Shown: piece after piece, positions 1 through 9,107 of the stretch
Position numbering within the stretch: the first letter of the stretch is position 1
Layout of the letters: every line of letters starts with the position of its first letter
Source: an uncultured Fulvivirga sp.
GTDB taxonomy: Bacteria; Bacteroidota; Bacteroidia; Cytophagales; Cyclobacteriaceae
Assembly (NCBI GenBank): GCA_947500555.1
Contig: CANMSE010000007.1
Span: 30,058 to 94,057, forward strand
Length of the DNA stretch: 64,000 nucleotides
Reading direction: 5' to 3'
Program-made: the position numbers and the translations under genes
Notes under the pieces: model-generated
The model's database searches: none
The model's input: only the letters and a program-made list of their open reading frames with translations
Told to the model about the DNA's origin: nothing

Positions 1-423
1 AACCCTTTTCTTAATCTGGCTATTACTCAATCTCAATATCTCAATAGCGAAGAGAATAATGTTAAGGGTAAAATGGTTGAATTTATTCCTTTAATTAACC
101 TAAAAACCGGAGTACGATTCGGCTATAAAAATTTCCTTGGAAACCTGCAGTTTACCCATCTATCAAAGCAATATACTGATGCGGAAAATAGTCAGGTGCC
201 CGAAACCGGAGACAGTAGAGAAGGAACTATAGGTGAAATTCCAGCTTATAGCATCATGGATTTATCTCTCTCCTATCGTTTCAGACAATTCACTTTAGAG
301 ACTGGGTCAAATAATTTACTGAATGAAAAATACTTCACAAGGAGAGCTACAGGATACCCTGGTCCTGGAATCATTCCTTCAGACCCTAGAAGCTTTTACG
401 TGGCTTTAGAGGTCAAACTATAA
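1..423 (+). CDS. TonB-dependent receptor, C-terminal part (truncated by window start)
   Basis: Frame 1 is open from base 1; C-terminal beta-barrel pattern (LSLSYRFRQFTLETGSNNLLNEKYFTRRATGYPGPGIIPSDPRSFYVALEVKL) typical of TonB receptor ends. Confidence 0.85.
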   Translation, partial: NPFLNLAITQSQYLNSEENNVKGKMVEFIPLINLKTGVRFGYKNFLGNLQFTHLSKQYTDAENSQVPETGDSREGTIGEIPAYSIMDLSLSYRFRQFTLETGSNNLLNEKYFTRRATGYPGPGIIPSDPRSFYVALEVKL

Positions 424-574
424 TCCTTGTTATCTAGGCATACACAGATCTAATAAAACATTTTCGCTAAATAATTGTATTTTATTTTTGATATAGCTAA
501 GTTAAGTAGTTATAAGCAAGTATTTTCAGTTAGAATCAGCGTAGAAGGGAACTTCTAAAACGAATCCAGAAAGA

Positions 575-1690
575 ATGACAGACGAAGAATCACGATTGGC
601 AGAAATCAAGGCATATCAGATTCTTGATACCCCTCCAGAAAAAGAACTAGACGAACTTGCGGAAATAGCATCGTTTGTTTGTGACGTTCCAATATCATTA
701 ATCACAATTGTAGATAAAGATCGCCAATGGTTTAAGGCAAATAAAGGACTCAATAGTATTCAAACGGCTCGGAAGGACTCTTTCTGTCAACATGCCCTGC
801 ACAAACCCGAAGAGATTTTAGTGGTCAATGATTCACTTAAAGATCCCCGCTTTAAGGATAATTTATTGGTCAAATCTGATCCAAATATTCGCTTTTATGC
901 AGGCGCACCACTTGTCACACCAAAAGGTAATGCACTGGGCACTTTATGTGTAATAGACAGGAAACCTAGAACCATTACTCCAAATCAGAAAAGTGTTCTT
1001 AAGTTATTAGCCAAGAAAGCAATGGATTATCTGAACACAAGGAAATTATTGATTCAGCAAAACAATACCATCGAGACTAGTGCCAAGAAACTTAAAAAGC
1101 TAACTGACAATGTACCTGGAGGTATTTTTCAATTAAAAATGACACCTGAAGGCAAAATGTCATTTGATTTTCTAAGTAGTGGAATGAAAACATTACATCC
1201 TACACTTGATTTAGAAGAATGGAAAAATTCACCAGAGATAGGTTTTGCTCTTATGCATCCTGAAGATGTTTTGCCACTTCAACAGAGTATGGAAGACTCC
1301 TTTAAAAACCTTACTTTGTTATATCACGAATATCGAGTAGAAGAAAACGATAGCTATAAATGGCACCTTATAAAAGCTGAACCTGAAAGATTAAAGAATG
1401 GTAATGTTGTGTGGTATGGTAGTTTCCAGGACATCACACATAAAATAGAATACGAGAAAGCGATGGAGCAAATAGCATTTGACATTTCTCATATCCTTCG
1501 AAGACCGGTAACTAGCCTATTAGGATTAAGCCAGCTTATTGATAAAGACAAAGGAATTAAAAAATCTGAGTTGAAAGAATATGTTGGCTATATTAAAACC
1601 ATGTCAAAAGAGCTAAACGAATTTACAAGTGAGTTAAATGCTATTTATGACAAAAAAAGAGAGCAAATCGTTTCTCGAAATGTCCCCTAA
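575..1690 (+). CDS. GAF and PAS-like domain protein with HisKA-like tail, no HATPase domain
   Basis: N-terminal GAF pattern (FYAGAPLVTPKGNALGTLCVIDRKPR), PAS-like middle, terminal FDISHILRRPVTSLLGLSQLI H-box-like helix, then stop. Confidence 0.8.
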   Translation: MTDEESRLAEIKAYQILDTPPEKELDELAEIASFVCDVPISLITIVDKDRQWFKANKGLNSIQTARKDSFCQHALHKPEEILVVNDSLKDPRFKDNLLVKSDPNIRFYAGAPLVTPKGNALGTLCVIDRKPRTITPNQKSVLKLLAKKAMDYLNTRKLLIQQNNTIETSAKKLKKLTDNVPGGIFQLKMTPEGKMSFDFLSSGMKTLHPTLDLEEWKNSPEIGFALMHPEDVLPLQQSMEDSFKNLTLLYHEYRVEENDSYKWHLIKAEPERLKNGNVVWYGSFQDITHKIEYEKAMEQIAFDISHILRRPVTSLLGLSQLIDKDKGIKKSELKEYVGYIKTMSKELNEFTSELNAIYDKKREQIVSRNVP

Positions 1691-1710
1691 GAAAAATTTT
1701 TAATAAAACG

Positions 1711-1741
1711 TTGGGAGCTTTAATCAAGGAATATATCTTTG
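1711..1741 (+). promoter_or_regulatory. Bacteroidota-type promoter TTG-N20-TATCTTTG
   Basis: TTG at 1711-1713, 20-nt spacer, TATCTTTG (TAnnTTTG) at 1734-1741. Confidence 0.6.
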
Positions 1742-1758
1742 TTTAGATTAAGTCTAAA
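1742..1758. promoter_or_regulatory. Palindromic operator TTTAGA-TTAAG-TCTAAA (DtxR/Fur-like metal box candidate)
   Basis: 6-5-6 perfect inverted repeat directly after the -7 element; same architecture as 3958-3974. Confidence 0.55.
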
Positions 1759-1767
1759 TAAAAATAA

Positions 1768-2394
1768 TTGAAAACTTCTGTTCTCATTGTAGATCCTCAA
1801 TTTCTAACCCGAAATGGATTATTTCATTTGCTGGATAATGTGGACCAGCTGGAGATTGAAATGACGGAAGAGTTATGCGAGGATATTGACTATGCACAAT
1901 TTGATGTGATCATAGCAGATTACTTAAAACCTTACACTGGTTTAGTCAAAAAAGACTTTAGTAAAATGCTTCTAAGAGAGTATGGCAACAAGGTGCTGAT
2001 AATTTCTGCTGATTATAACAAAAGGAGAATTAAAGAAGTGATTAGCGCAGGAGCTTCGGGTTACCTGACCAAAGATTGCATACCTGATGAAATTCTTTCT
2101 GCTGTTGAAATGATTTCTAAAGGGAATCGCTTCTACTGTAATAAGGTTTTGGAAATGCTCACACACGTAGAAGGAAATGATCCAAATGATTGCGCTCCAG
2201 CAAACCTTTCAGAGCGGGAAATAGAAATACTTAAACTGATTGCGAATGGCTCTAGCTCATTAAAAATTGCAGATCAGCTACATATAAGTGTCCATACTGT
2301 TAACTCTCATCGAAAGAACATTCTGAAAAAGCTAAAATTGAAATCACCTACTCAACTGGTAGCCTATGCCCATGAAATTGGTCTAATTAATTGA
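1768..2394 (+). CDS. Response regulator, NarL/FixJ (LuxR HTH) family
   Basis: Receiver-like N-terminus (IIADYLKP, GASGYLTKD) and LuxR HTH (LSEREIEILKLIANGSSSLKIADQLHISVHTVNSHRKNILKKL); TTG start. Confidence 0.88.
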   Translation: MKTSVLIVDPQFLTRNGLFHLLDNVDQLEIEMTEELCEDIDYAQFDVIIADYLKPYTGLVKKDFSKMLLREYGNKVLIISADYNKRRIKEVISAGASGYLTKDCIPDEILSAVEMISKGNRFYCNKVLEMLTHVEGNDPNDCAPANLSEREIEILKLIANGSSSLKIADQLHISVHTVNSHRKNILKKLKLKSPTQLVAYAHEIGLIN

Positions 2395-2403
2395 TCAGCT
2401 GAA

Positions 2404-3786
2404 TCAAGAAGTCACAACTTGAGGCTCCCTCGCAATTGAATTGCCTGAAAGCTTTTTGAAAAGCTTCATTGTCACCAAAAGTATCCAAATAGTAACTATT
2501 ACATCAATGAGTGTTGATCCATAATACACCCACTCTACTCCAAAATACCCAGGTAGAATCAGCATCACAGGTACATAAAAAACCAGCTGACGGGCAAGTC
2601 CAATAATACTACCGTATTTTTCTTCTTTGATGGCAGGAAAAAAGGTAAGTGTCATGAATACTAAAGGCAAAATTGGTAATACAAGCATATAGATTCTTAG
2701 GTTCATCAAATCTGAAGCGGTAAAAGTCATATCAGGCAACGCCAAGTGCATACTCTCTGCAGGGAAAAGCGTTAACATTAACCAGAAAGGCAATACAAGA
2801 TATAACCCTGTTTTTGTAAATAGAACCAAGCTATCCTTGACCCTGTCAAACTGGCCAGCTCCAAAGTTGATACCTAATACCGGCTGTAGGGCTCGCATCA
2901 ATCCAAACAGCGGAGTCATCAGAAAAAATAAAAATCGATTGGCCGCTGCAAAAAATGCTAGATCATGGTCCGTACCATGATTTACTATGGCATTAAATAC
3001 TACAATAGCTTGTACGAGCCCCATAATAGTCATTATAAAGCCCGGAAAACCCATTTTAAGTATCGCCTGAAAAACTCTCTTATCATAAGTGAGCGATTTC
3101 ATATTGACCTCAAAAGAAGCTTTTCCTCTTTTAAAATAAATGTATCCCACTATTGAGTATATGGCCATTCCTATATTAGTGCCCCATGCAGCTCCTGCCA
3201 CTCCCATATCAAAAATGACTATAAAAACAGGTGTTAGAATGATATTGACAATTAGTCCATAGCTCATCATAATGGCGGCTGTTTTCATTTTACCTTCACC
3301 TCTAATGATCATATTTAATGTAAGGCCGTATACCCAAAAAGGAGCTGATAGCATAGTGATTCTAAAGTAGGTGACGCCTTCAGTCAAAATATCACCGCTT
3401 CCACCCATCATTTTGATTAGAGGTTCACCAAGGAAATAAGCAGGCAAAGCGATTACCACAGTGCCAATAATTGCAAATAGCGTAGCATTGGAGAGAATCT
3501 TTGATTGAGTATCCCAATCATCATTCCCCAGGGCAATACTTAACAAATTTGCGGCACCTGTACCTGCCCATGCCCCGAATCCCATTAAAATAGAAGTCAA
3601 TGGATAGGCTAAAGCCACACCCGATAACGCTATTTCGTCCATGAGTTGACCGATATAAACGGTGTCCATAAATGCATTTAAACCAAACAACACCATAGCA
3701 GCGATAGCGGGGAGCGAAAGCTTCCACATCACTTTTGTCAAAGGCTCAGTAAGTATATAGTGTTTTTGATGGTCTTTAAAATCCAT
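2404..3786 (-). CDS. MATE family efflux transporter
   Basis: 460 aa, multi-TM; LSLPAIAAMVLFGLNAFMDTVYIGQL and internal duplicated MATE pattern. Confidence 0.92.
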   Translation of the reverse strand: MDFKDHQKHYILTEPLTKVMWKLSLPAIAAMVLFGLNAFMDTVYIGQLMDEIALSGVALAYPLTSILMGFGAWAGTGAANLLSIALGNDDWDTQSKILSNATLFAIIGTVVIALPAYFLGEPLIKMMGGSGDILTEGVTYFRITMLSAPFWVYGLTLNMIIRGEGKMKTAAIMMSYGLIVNIILTPVFIVIFDMGVAGAAWGTNIGMAIYSIVGYIYFKRGKASFEVNMKSLTYDKRVFQAILKMGFPGFIMTIMGLVQAIVVFNAIVNHGTDHDLAFFAAANRFLFFLMTPLFGLMRALQPVLGINFGAGQFDRVKDSLVLFTKTGLYLVLPFWLMLTLFPAESMHLALPDMTFTASDLMNLRIYMLVLPILPLVFMTLTFFPAIKEEKYGSIIGLARQLVFYVPVMLILPGYFGVEWVYYGSTLIDVIVTIWILLVTMKLFKKLSGNSIAREPQVVTS

Positions 3787-3921
3787 TCCGGCTAATTTTT
3801 TTTACAATACAACACAATTAGAGCCTATGCAACAAGAGTATTAAGATCGGTCTTAAAATAGGATATTATACTTTCCTACAAAGTCACTACTAGTAGTGAT
3901 TAAAACCCCTACCTCTAGCGA

Positions 3922-3952
3922 TTGACTAGCCGTGCAATCGCCTCTACATTTG
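3922..3952 (+). promoter_or_regulatory. Bacteroidota-type promoter TTG-N20-TACATTTG
   Basis: TTG at 3922-3924, TACATTTG at 3945-3952. Confidence 0.6.
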
Positions 3953-3957
3953 CATTG

Positions 3958-3974
3958 TTTAGAATTAATCTAAA
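3958..3974. promoter_or_regulatory. Palindromic operator TTTAGA-ATTAA-TCTAAA (DtxR/Fur-like metal box candidate)
   Basis: 6-5-6 inverted repeat at the predicted transcription start, 8 nt before the receptor ATG. Confidence 0.6.
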
Positions 3975-3982
3975 TAATTACA

Positions 3983-6229
3983 ATGAGACTAGTACTTATC
4001 TTCCTTCTGACCTCCATATCACTTCATGCCCAAGTAAGTGTAAAACTTGTTGACAACACTGAGCAAGTGATAGAGGGCGTTCAGGTAGTGTTTTTCAATG
4101 ATAAAAATCAGCAGCATGTAGCAGTAAGTAATGAGTTAGGAGAAGCCAGGTGCAATTTCTCCCCTCCAATTAAAGTCACGGCTTCGCACATTAGTTATCA
4201 ACCAATACAGAAAACACTACAATCATCTTTTCAAGAGCTGACAATGAGCCCTTCCTACTTATCATTGGATGAAGTAGTAGTAACGGGGCAATACACTCCT
4301 CAATCAGCTAAAAATTCCGTCTATAAGGTTAGAACTATTAATGCAGAACGGCTTGAGAGTCAGGGAGCCAATACCTTGCAGGATGTGCTATCCAATGAAT
4401 TAAATATTCGTTTTGGTCGGGATAATGTCCTGGGAACATCAGGTTTAAGTATTCAAGGAGTATCAGGTCAAAATGTAAAAGTCCTCATTGACGGAGTACC
4501 TATGGTTGGCCGAAGTGGTGTAGCCAACGAAATTGATATTAACCAGATCAATGTCAATACCATTGAACGCATAGAAATAGTGGAAGGGCCTATGGCAGTC
4601 AATTTTGGAGCAGATGCACTAGCCGGAGTGATTAATATCATCACCAAAAAAGGTAATGGCGCCAAGTTGTCCGCCAATCTTACTTTGCAGGAAGAGACGG
4701 TAGAAGACAATTACTCCTTATTTGATGAAGGAATACATAATGCCAGCCTTACCGTGGGCAGCAATGTAACAGAGCACATTTATATACAGGCAGAAGGTCG
4801 TATCAATCATTTTGGCGGTTGGGTAGGTGATGAAACAAGTTTCTCCGATCGAAATCGCCAGTGGTATCCAAAGACTCAACATTTTGGAAGTGGTCTTGTG
4901 CGCTACGCTAAGGATAATTTCTCTATTCATTACCGACTTGATCATTTGAATGAGACTATAAGCAACCTCGGAAGTATCAATAACCTTGACCCAAATACTG
5001 AGCCCTTTTCAAGCGATCAGGAATTTATCAGCCATCGATGGATGCACCAACTTCAAGCAGAGTGGCAGGTGGGTAATTGGTTAGTGAATCCTGTCATCTC
5101 TTTTACAGATTATGAAAGAGTAACTGAAGGCTTTACTACATTCATTGAGAGTGATCTGGAAACCAATCGTAGAGAAATTCAAACTACTTACTACCAAACT
5201 GTATTTTTCAGAAATACCGCAAGCATAAACACGCTACCTTGGGGAAGTATGCAATTGGGAGTAGATGGCTCACTTGATACAGGTGGAGGTTCTACACTCA
5301 GTGAGGGGAAAAAAGAGGCTGAAGACCTTGCATTTTTTGCTTCTTCAGAAATAACATTAGGTGAAAATTTAGCTGTAAGACCCGGTATTCGCTATGGTTA
5401 TAATAGTCTTTATGCCACAGAGCCAACCCCCTCAGTAAATGTAAAGTATGACTTTAATAAAAACACCCAGATGCGACTTGGTTATGGTCGTGGTTTTAGG
5501 GTACCTTCTCTTCGCGAACTGTATCATGAATTTATTGACTCCAATCATAACCTAATCGGTAACCCTGAGTTGACCCCTGAGTTTTCACACAACATTAATG
5601 CAGACCTAACCAGATCATTTGAAAAACTACATTTCAAGACTTCTCTTTCAGGATTTTATAATCATATCAATGACCGCATTACATTTTTCACTCCACAAGA
5701 GAGTAATGCCGCCACCACTTACCTTAACCTCCAGGAGTTTCGGTCCACAGGCGGAACTGTCAATACCACATGGGCAAATCATGGATGGAACATCAATACC
5801 GGAGTGGCTTACATTGGAAGATACCAGCGTCTAAATGAAGAAGAAACTGTACCAAACTTCATTTTTAACTGGGAGGTAAATACTAACCTTTCTTATCGTA
5901 TCGCTGCATCAAATACTACGCTGTCTGCTTTTTACAAATTTAATGGCCCTCTAAAAGACTACAGGCTGGTAGATCCTGACGAGGATGGAGAGTTCACACC
6001 TGCACTTCAAGGAATCGATAGTTTTCATCTGTTGGATGTAACTATCAATCAAAGAATTAAAAAGTTATTGGATCTGACATTAGGGGCGAGAAATCTTTTC
6101 AATGTCACAGCGGTAGACAACAACTTCAGCTCCGGTGGGGCTCACTCGGGAGGCGGGGGAAGCACTTCGGTGGGCTATGGCACAAGTTTTTTTATACGAC
6201 TCAATTATCAATTCAAAACAAACAACTAA
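3983..6229 (+). CDS. TonB-dependent receptor with carboxypeptidase-like N-terminal domain (putative heme/iron receptor)
   Basis: Signal peptide, CarboxypepD_reg-like region, plug (LDEVVVTGQYTPQSAKNSVYKVRTINAERLESQGANTLQDVLSNELNI), beta barrel and C-terminal aromatic pattern. Confidence 0.92.
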   Translation: MRLVLIFLLTSISLHAQVSVKLVDNTEQVIEGVQVVFFNDKNQQHVAVSNELGEARCNFSPPIKVTASHISYQPIQKTLQSSFQELTMSPSYLSLDEVVVTGQYTPQSAKNSVYKVRTINAERLESQGANTLQDVLSNELNIRFGRDNVLGTSGLSIQGVSGQNVKVLIDGVPMVGRSGVANEIDINQINVNTIERIEIVEGPMAVNFGADALAGVINIITKKGNGAKLSANLTLQEETVEDNYSLFDEGIHNASLTVGSNVTEHIYIQAEGRINHFGGWVGDETSFSDRNRQWYPKTQHFGSGLVRYAKDNFSIHYRLDHLNETISNLGSINNLDPNTEPFSSDQEFISHRWMHQLQAEWQVGNWLVNPVISFTDYERVTEGFTTFIESDLETNRREIQTTYYQTVFFRNTASINTLPWGSMQLGVDGSLDTGGGSTLSEGKKEAEDLAFFASSEITLGENLAVRPGIRYGYNSLYATEPTPSVNVKYDFNKNTQMRLGYGRGFRVPSLRELYHEFIDSNHNLIGNPELTPEFSHNINADLTRSFEKLHFKTSLSGFYNHINDRITFFTPQESNAATTYLNLQEFRSTGGTVNTTWANHGWNINTGVAYIGRYQRLNEEETVPNFIFNWEVNTNLSYRIAASNTTLSAFYKFNGPLKDYRLVDPDEDGEFTPALQGIDSFHLLDVTINQRIKKLLDLTLGARNLFNVTAVDNNFSSGGAHSGGGGSTSVGYGTSFFIRLNYQFKTNN

Positions 6230-7624
6230 ATGAATAACCTTAAACTCAAATTTTTAGGATCACTATGCCTGTTGGCCACTCTCCTGCTATCAGGATGCGC
6301 TGATGACGATGATACACTGGCGCCCTTTACAGTTAACTTCAGCTCGACCGAGTTGGGGATATCCCCTTCATCCCAAGAGGCCGAAGTTACGCTAACCTTT
6401 TCGAGACCTGCCACGGTAGCCGGCTCCATCTCCCTGCTCGTACAGCCGGGAACATTGACTTATGGTGAAGATGGCGATTTCTATACTTCAGTGGCACCTG
6501 ATAACAACACCATTACACTACCTTTTGCCCCAGGCAACCAGCGTGTCAGTTTTACTATTTTTGCCGGTTCTGCCGCCAACTTGCAGGAACAAAAGACTTT
6601 AACACTGCTGCTTACCGAGGATACCGGGTTAGTCTTCTCATTAGGAGGGTCCGACAAGCTGGAAGTCCTTTTTGATGAAAATTTTATATCTCCCGGAGGC
6701 TCTTTGGTAATAAATGTCACGAAGGAATTTTCCCAGCGTGGCTACATCGATCTTAGCAAAGCCACTGTTGCGGTAGAAGATGTCGACAATTACGATTTAG
6801 GTTTTCAAAATGGTTCCGGCTTTTACGTCACGCTCAATGCCAGTGCCACAGTAATGGCGAGACCGTTGGACAAGAATGACCTGAACCAGGTTACCGTGGC
6901 TGATACAGTAGGTTTCGGAGCGGTAATGCGCGTACGGGAGCCCAATTTTGATCCAACTACCGGTTCCGTGGCATGGATTGACACACCCGATGGAAACCTG
7001 GAAACAACAGCGTTTAAAGCAATTGCCGCAAATGATGACGATAACAAAGTGTTCATTATAAAACGCGATAATGGCAACTGGAAAAAAGTAAGGGTACTAC
7101 AAGGTAGTAACGGTTATGTACTTCAGCACGCTGATATTGCCGCCACCAGCTTTGAAACGTTGGAAATTACCAAAAATGACACGTATGAAGCTGTGGCCGT
7201 TCATTTAGACAATGGTGTGGTCAATGCTTCTCCTGAAAATGATCGTTGGGACCTGATGTATACCAAATACACTGAAATACTCAACCTGGGGCCGGGCGCA
7301 CCCATTCCCTATGAATTTAATGACTACATCGTGAGCAACAGAAATGATGTATCTGCAGCCATGGTCATGGTTACGGATAACCTCACCTATGAATCTTTCA
7401 CTTCGGAAGATGTACAGGATGTGTCCTTTTCAGGTGAAATCAACGCAATAGGCAGCCGATGGCGGCAAGGCGGGGGGCCTTCAAGTGCTCCGGCTGTATT
7501 TAAGGATCGTTTTTTCGTAGTTACCGATGGCCAGCAGAATACCTATAAGGTATTGTTTACTGACATGTATTCAGATGCCAATGAACGCGGTGAGATTTCT
7601 TTCACTTACGAGCTACTTAACTAA
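6230..7624 (+). CDS. HmuY-like lipoprotein
   Basis: Lipobox LLSGC; C-terminal half WDLMYTKYTEI...GSRWRQGGG...FVVTDGQQNTYKVLFTDMYSDANERGEISFTYELL resembles HmuY family; follows TonB receptor. Confidence 0.65.
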   Translation: MNNLKLKFLGSLCLLATLLLSGCADDDDTLAPFTVNFSSTELGISPSSQEAEVTLTFSRPATVAGSISLLVQPGTLTYGEDGDFYTSVAPDNNTITLPFAPGNQRVSFTIFAGSAANLQEQKTLTLLLTEDTGLVFSLGGSDKLEVLFDENFISPGGSLVINVTKEFSQRGYIDLSKATVAVEDVDNYDLGFQNGSGFYVTLNASATVMARPLDKNDLNQVTVADTVGFGAVMRVREPNFDPTTGSVAWIDTPDGNLETTAFKAIAANDDDNKVFIIKRDNGNWKKVRVLQGSNGYVLQHADIAATSFETLEITKNDTYEAVAVHLDNGVVNASPENDRWDLMYTKYTEILNLGPGAPIPYEFNDYIVSNRNDVSAAMVMVTDNLTYESFTSEDVQDVSFSGEINAIGSRWRQGGGPSSAPAVFKDRFFVVTDGQQNTYKVLFTDMYSDANERGEISFTYELLN

Positions 7625-7629
7625 TTCAC

Positions 7630-8067
7630 ATGCTAACCCCTTTAAAAATAATCATCATCATTTTGCGCATAGGCTTGGGCGGGCTCTTTATCTATGGTGG
7701 TATTCAGAAGTTTGTGCCTAAACCGCCACGACCAAAGACCGAAGTGTCCATTGAGCTACCTCCGCATGTAGTCAAGATCAAAGCTTACATAGGTGGGCTA
7801 AAGCAAACAGATTTCTTCTGGCCTATGCTCGGTGCGGTAGAATTAGTAGGTGGGATTTTATTAGTGAGTCAGTATTTGTCGCTACTGGGTGCTGTGCTGT
7901 TGCTCCCGGTAACGATCAACATATTCCTTTTTCATCTTTTTTTGGAACCGCATGAAATTGGGGAATTGTTAATGACCCTGCTTTATCTAACGGTGAACCT
8001 ACTGATCATAGGCTGGTACTATCCAAGACTGAAACCCATATTCCTAAACTTCAAAACTATTTATTAA
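7630..8067 (+). CDS. DoxX-like small integral membrane protein
   Basis: Four TM segments; RIGLGGLFIYGGIQKFVPKPP, MLGAVELVGGILLVSQY. Confidence 0.7.
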   Translation: MLTPLKIIIIILRIGLGGLFIYGGIQKFVPKPPRPKTEVSIELPPHVVKIKAYIGGLKQTDFFWPMLGAVELVGGILLVSQYLSLLGAVLLLPVTINIFLFHLFLEPHEIGELLMTLLYLTVNLLIIGWYYPRLKPIFLNFKTIY

Positions 8068-8106
8068 TGAAATGGGCATGGTGCTCATTGTAACAATTTA
8101 AAACTT

Positions 8107-9036
8107 ATGAAAAATTTCCTAACACTCGTCTTATGCCTTGTATTATCAGGTGCTATGGCTCAAAAAAAGAAAAAACAAGATATTGAAGCCATAAAGGCCA
8201 TGTGTGGCTGTTACGATGTTTCCTTCAATTTTGCAGAAACATTTGCAGCCAACAAAGACTATGAATTTCATGACAATTATGTTTCAGGCGGACTGGAATA
8301 TGTTTTTCCCGTGGAAGAAAGCAAAGACAAAATCGTACTTCAGCATCTGTTGGTCATTGGTGATAGTATGATCATCAAACACTGGCGACAAGACTGGATT
8401 TATGAAAATACCGACTTTCATATGTTCCATAAAGATAACACCTGGAAGTATGTGGGCAAAGTCCCGGAAGAAGTGGCTGGGCAATGGACACAAAAGGTAT
8501 ATCAGGTTGATGATGGCCCGCGGTATGAAGGATCAGCCTCATGGGTACATGTAGATGGGAGGAGCTATTGGGAAAACACGGCAGATGCCCCGCTACCTCG
8601 CAGGGAATTCAGCAAGCGCAGTGATTACAATGTGATGGTACGCAGAAACCGCCAGGAAATTACAGATTATGGGTGGGTCCATGAGCAGGATAATGATAAA
8701 GTTGTTCGTGAGGATAGTGATGAAGTAATCGCTCAAGAAAAAGGATGGAATACTTACACCAAAACCGAAGAAAGCAAATGTCAACTCGCTAAAAACTGGT
8801 GGGGTGAAAAACAGGCGTATTGGAACGATGTTCGGAAAGTGTGGGATGAACTATTTGCTCAAAAGAAAACAGTGCAAATTGAAAAGAAGGTTGATGGTCA
8901 AATCCTGTTTATGAAACTCTTTGCTTTAGAGGATGAGATGCTAAAAGAGGGCTATGATAGTGTTGCTTCTACCACTAAAATTAAGGCTACGATCAACTCC
9001 TATCTTAAGGGTGATGTAAGTCTGGCTATGAGATAA
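8107..9036 (+). CDS. DUF6607 family secreted protein
   Basis: Signal peptide; CGCYDVSFNFAETFA...LQHLLVIGDSMIIKHWRQDWIYEN resembles the DUF6607 family. Confidence 0.7.
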   Translation: MKNFLTLVLCLVLSGAMAQKKKKQDIEAIKAMCGCYDVSFNFAETFAANKDYEFHDNYVSGGLEYVFPVEESKDKIVLQHLLVIGDSMIIKHWRQDWIYENTDFHMFHKDNTWKYVGKVPEEVAGQWTQKVYQVDDGPRYEGSASWVHVDGRSYWENTADAPLPRREFSKRSDYNVMVRRNRQEITDYGWVHEQDNDKVVREDSDEVIAQEKGWNTYTKTEESKCQLAKNWWGEKQAYWNDVRKVWDELFAQKKTVQIEKKVDGQILFMKLFALEDEMLKEGYDSVASTTKIKATINSYLKGDVSLAMR

Positions 9037-9107
9037 TCAAAAATTGACAAATGCCAACTGAGGTACTAATATTTTGAGGTATCTCAGTTTCATTTTAATT
9101 GGATTAT

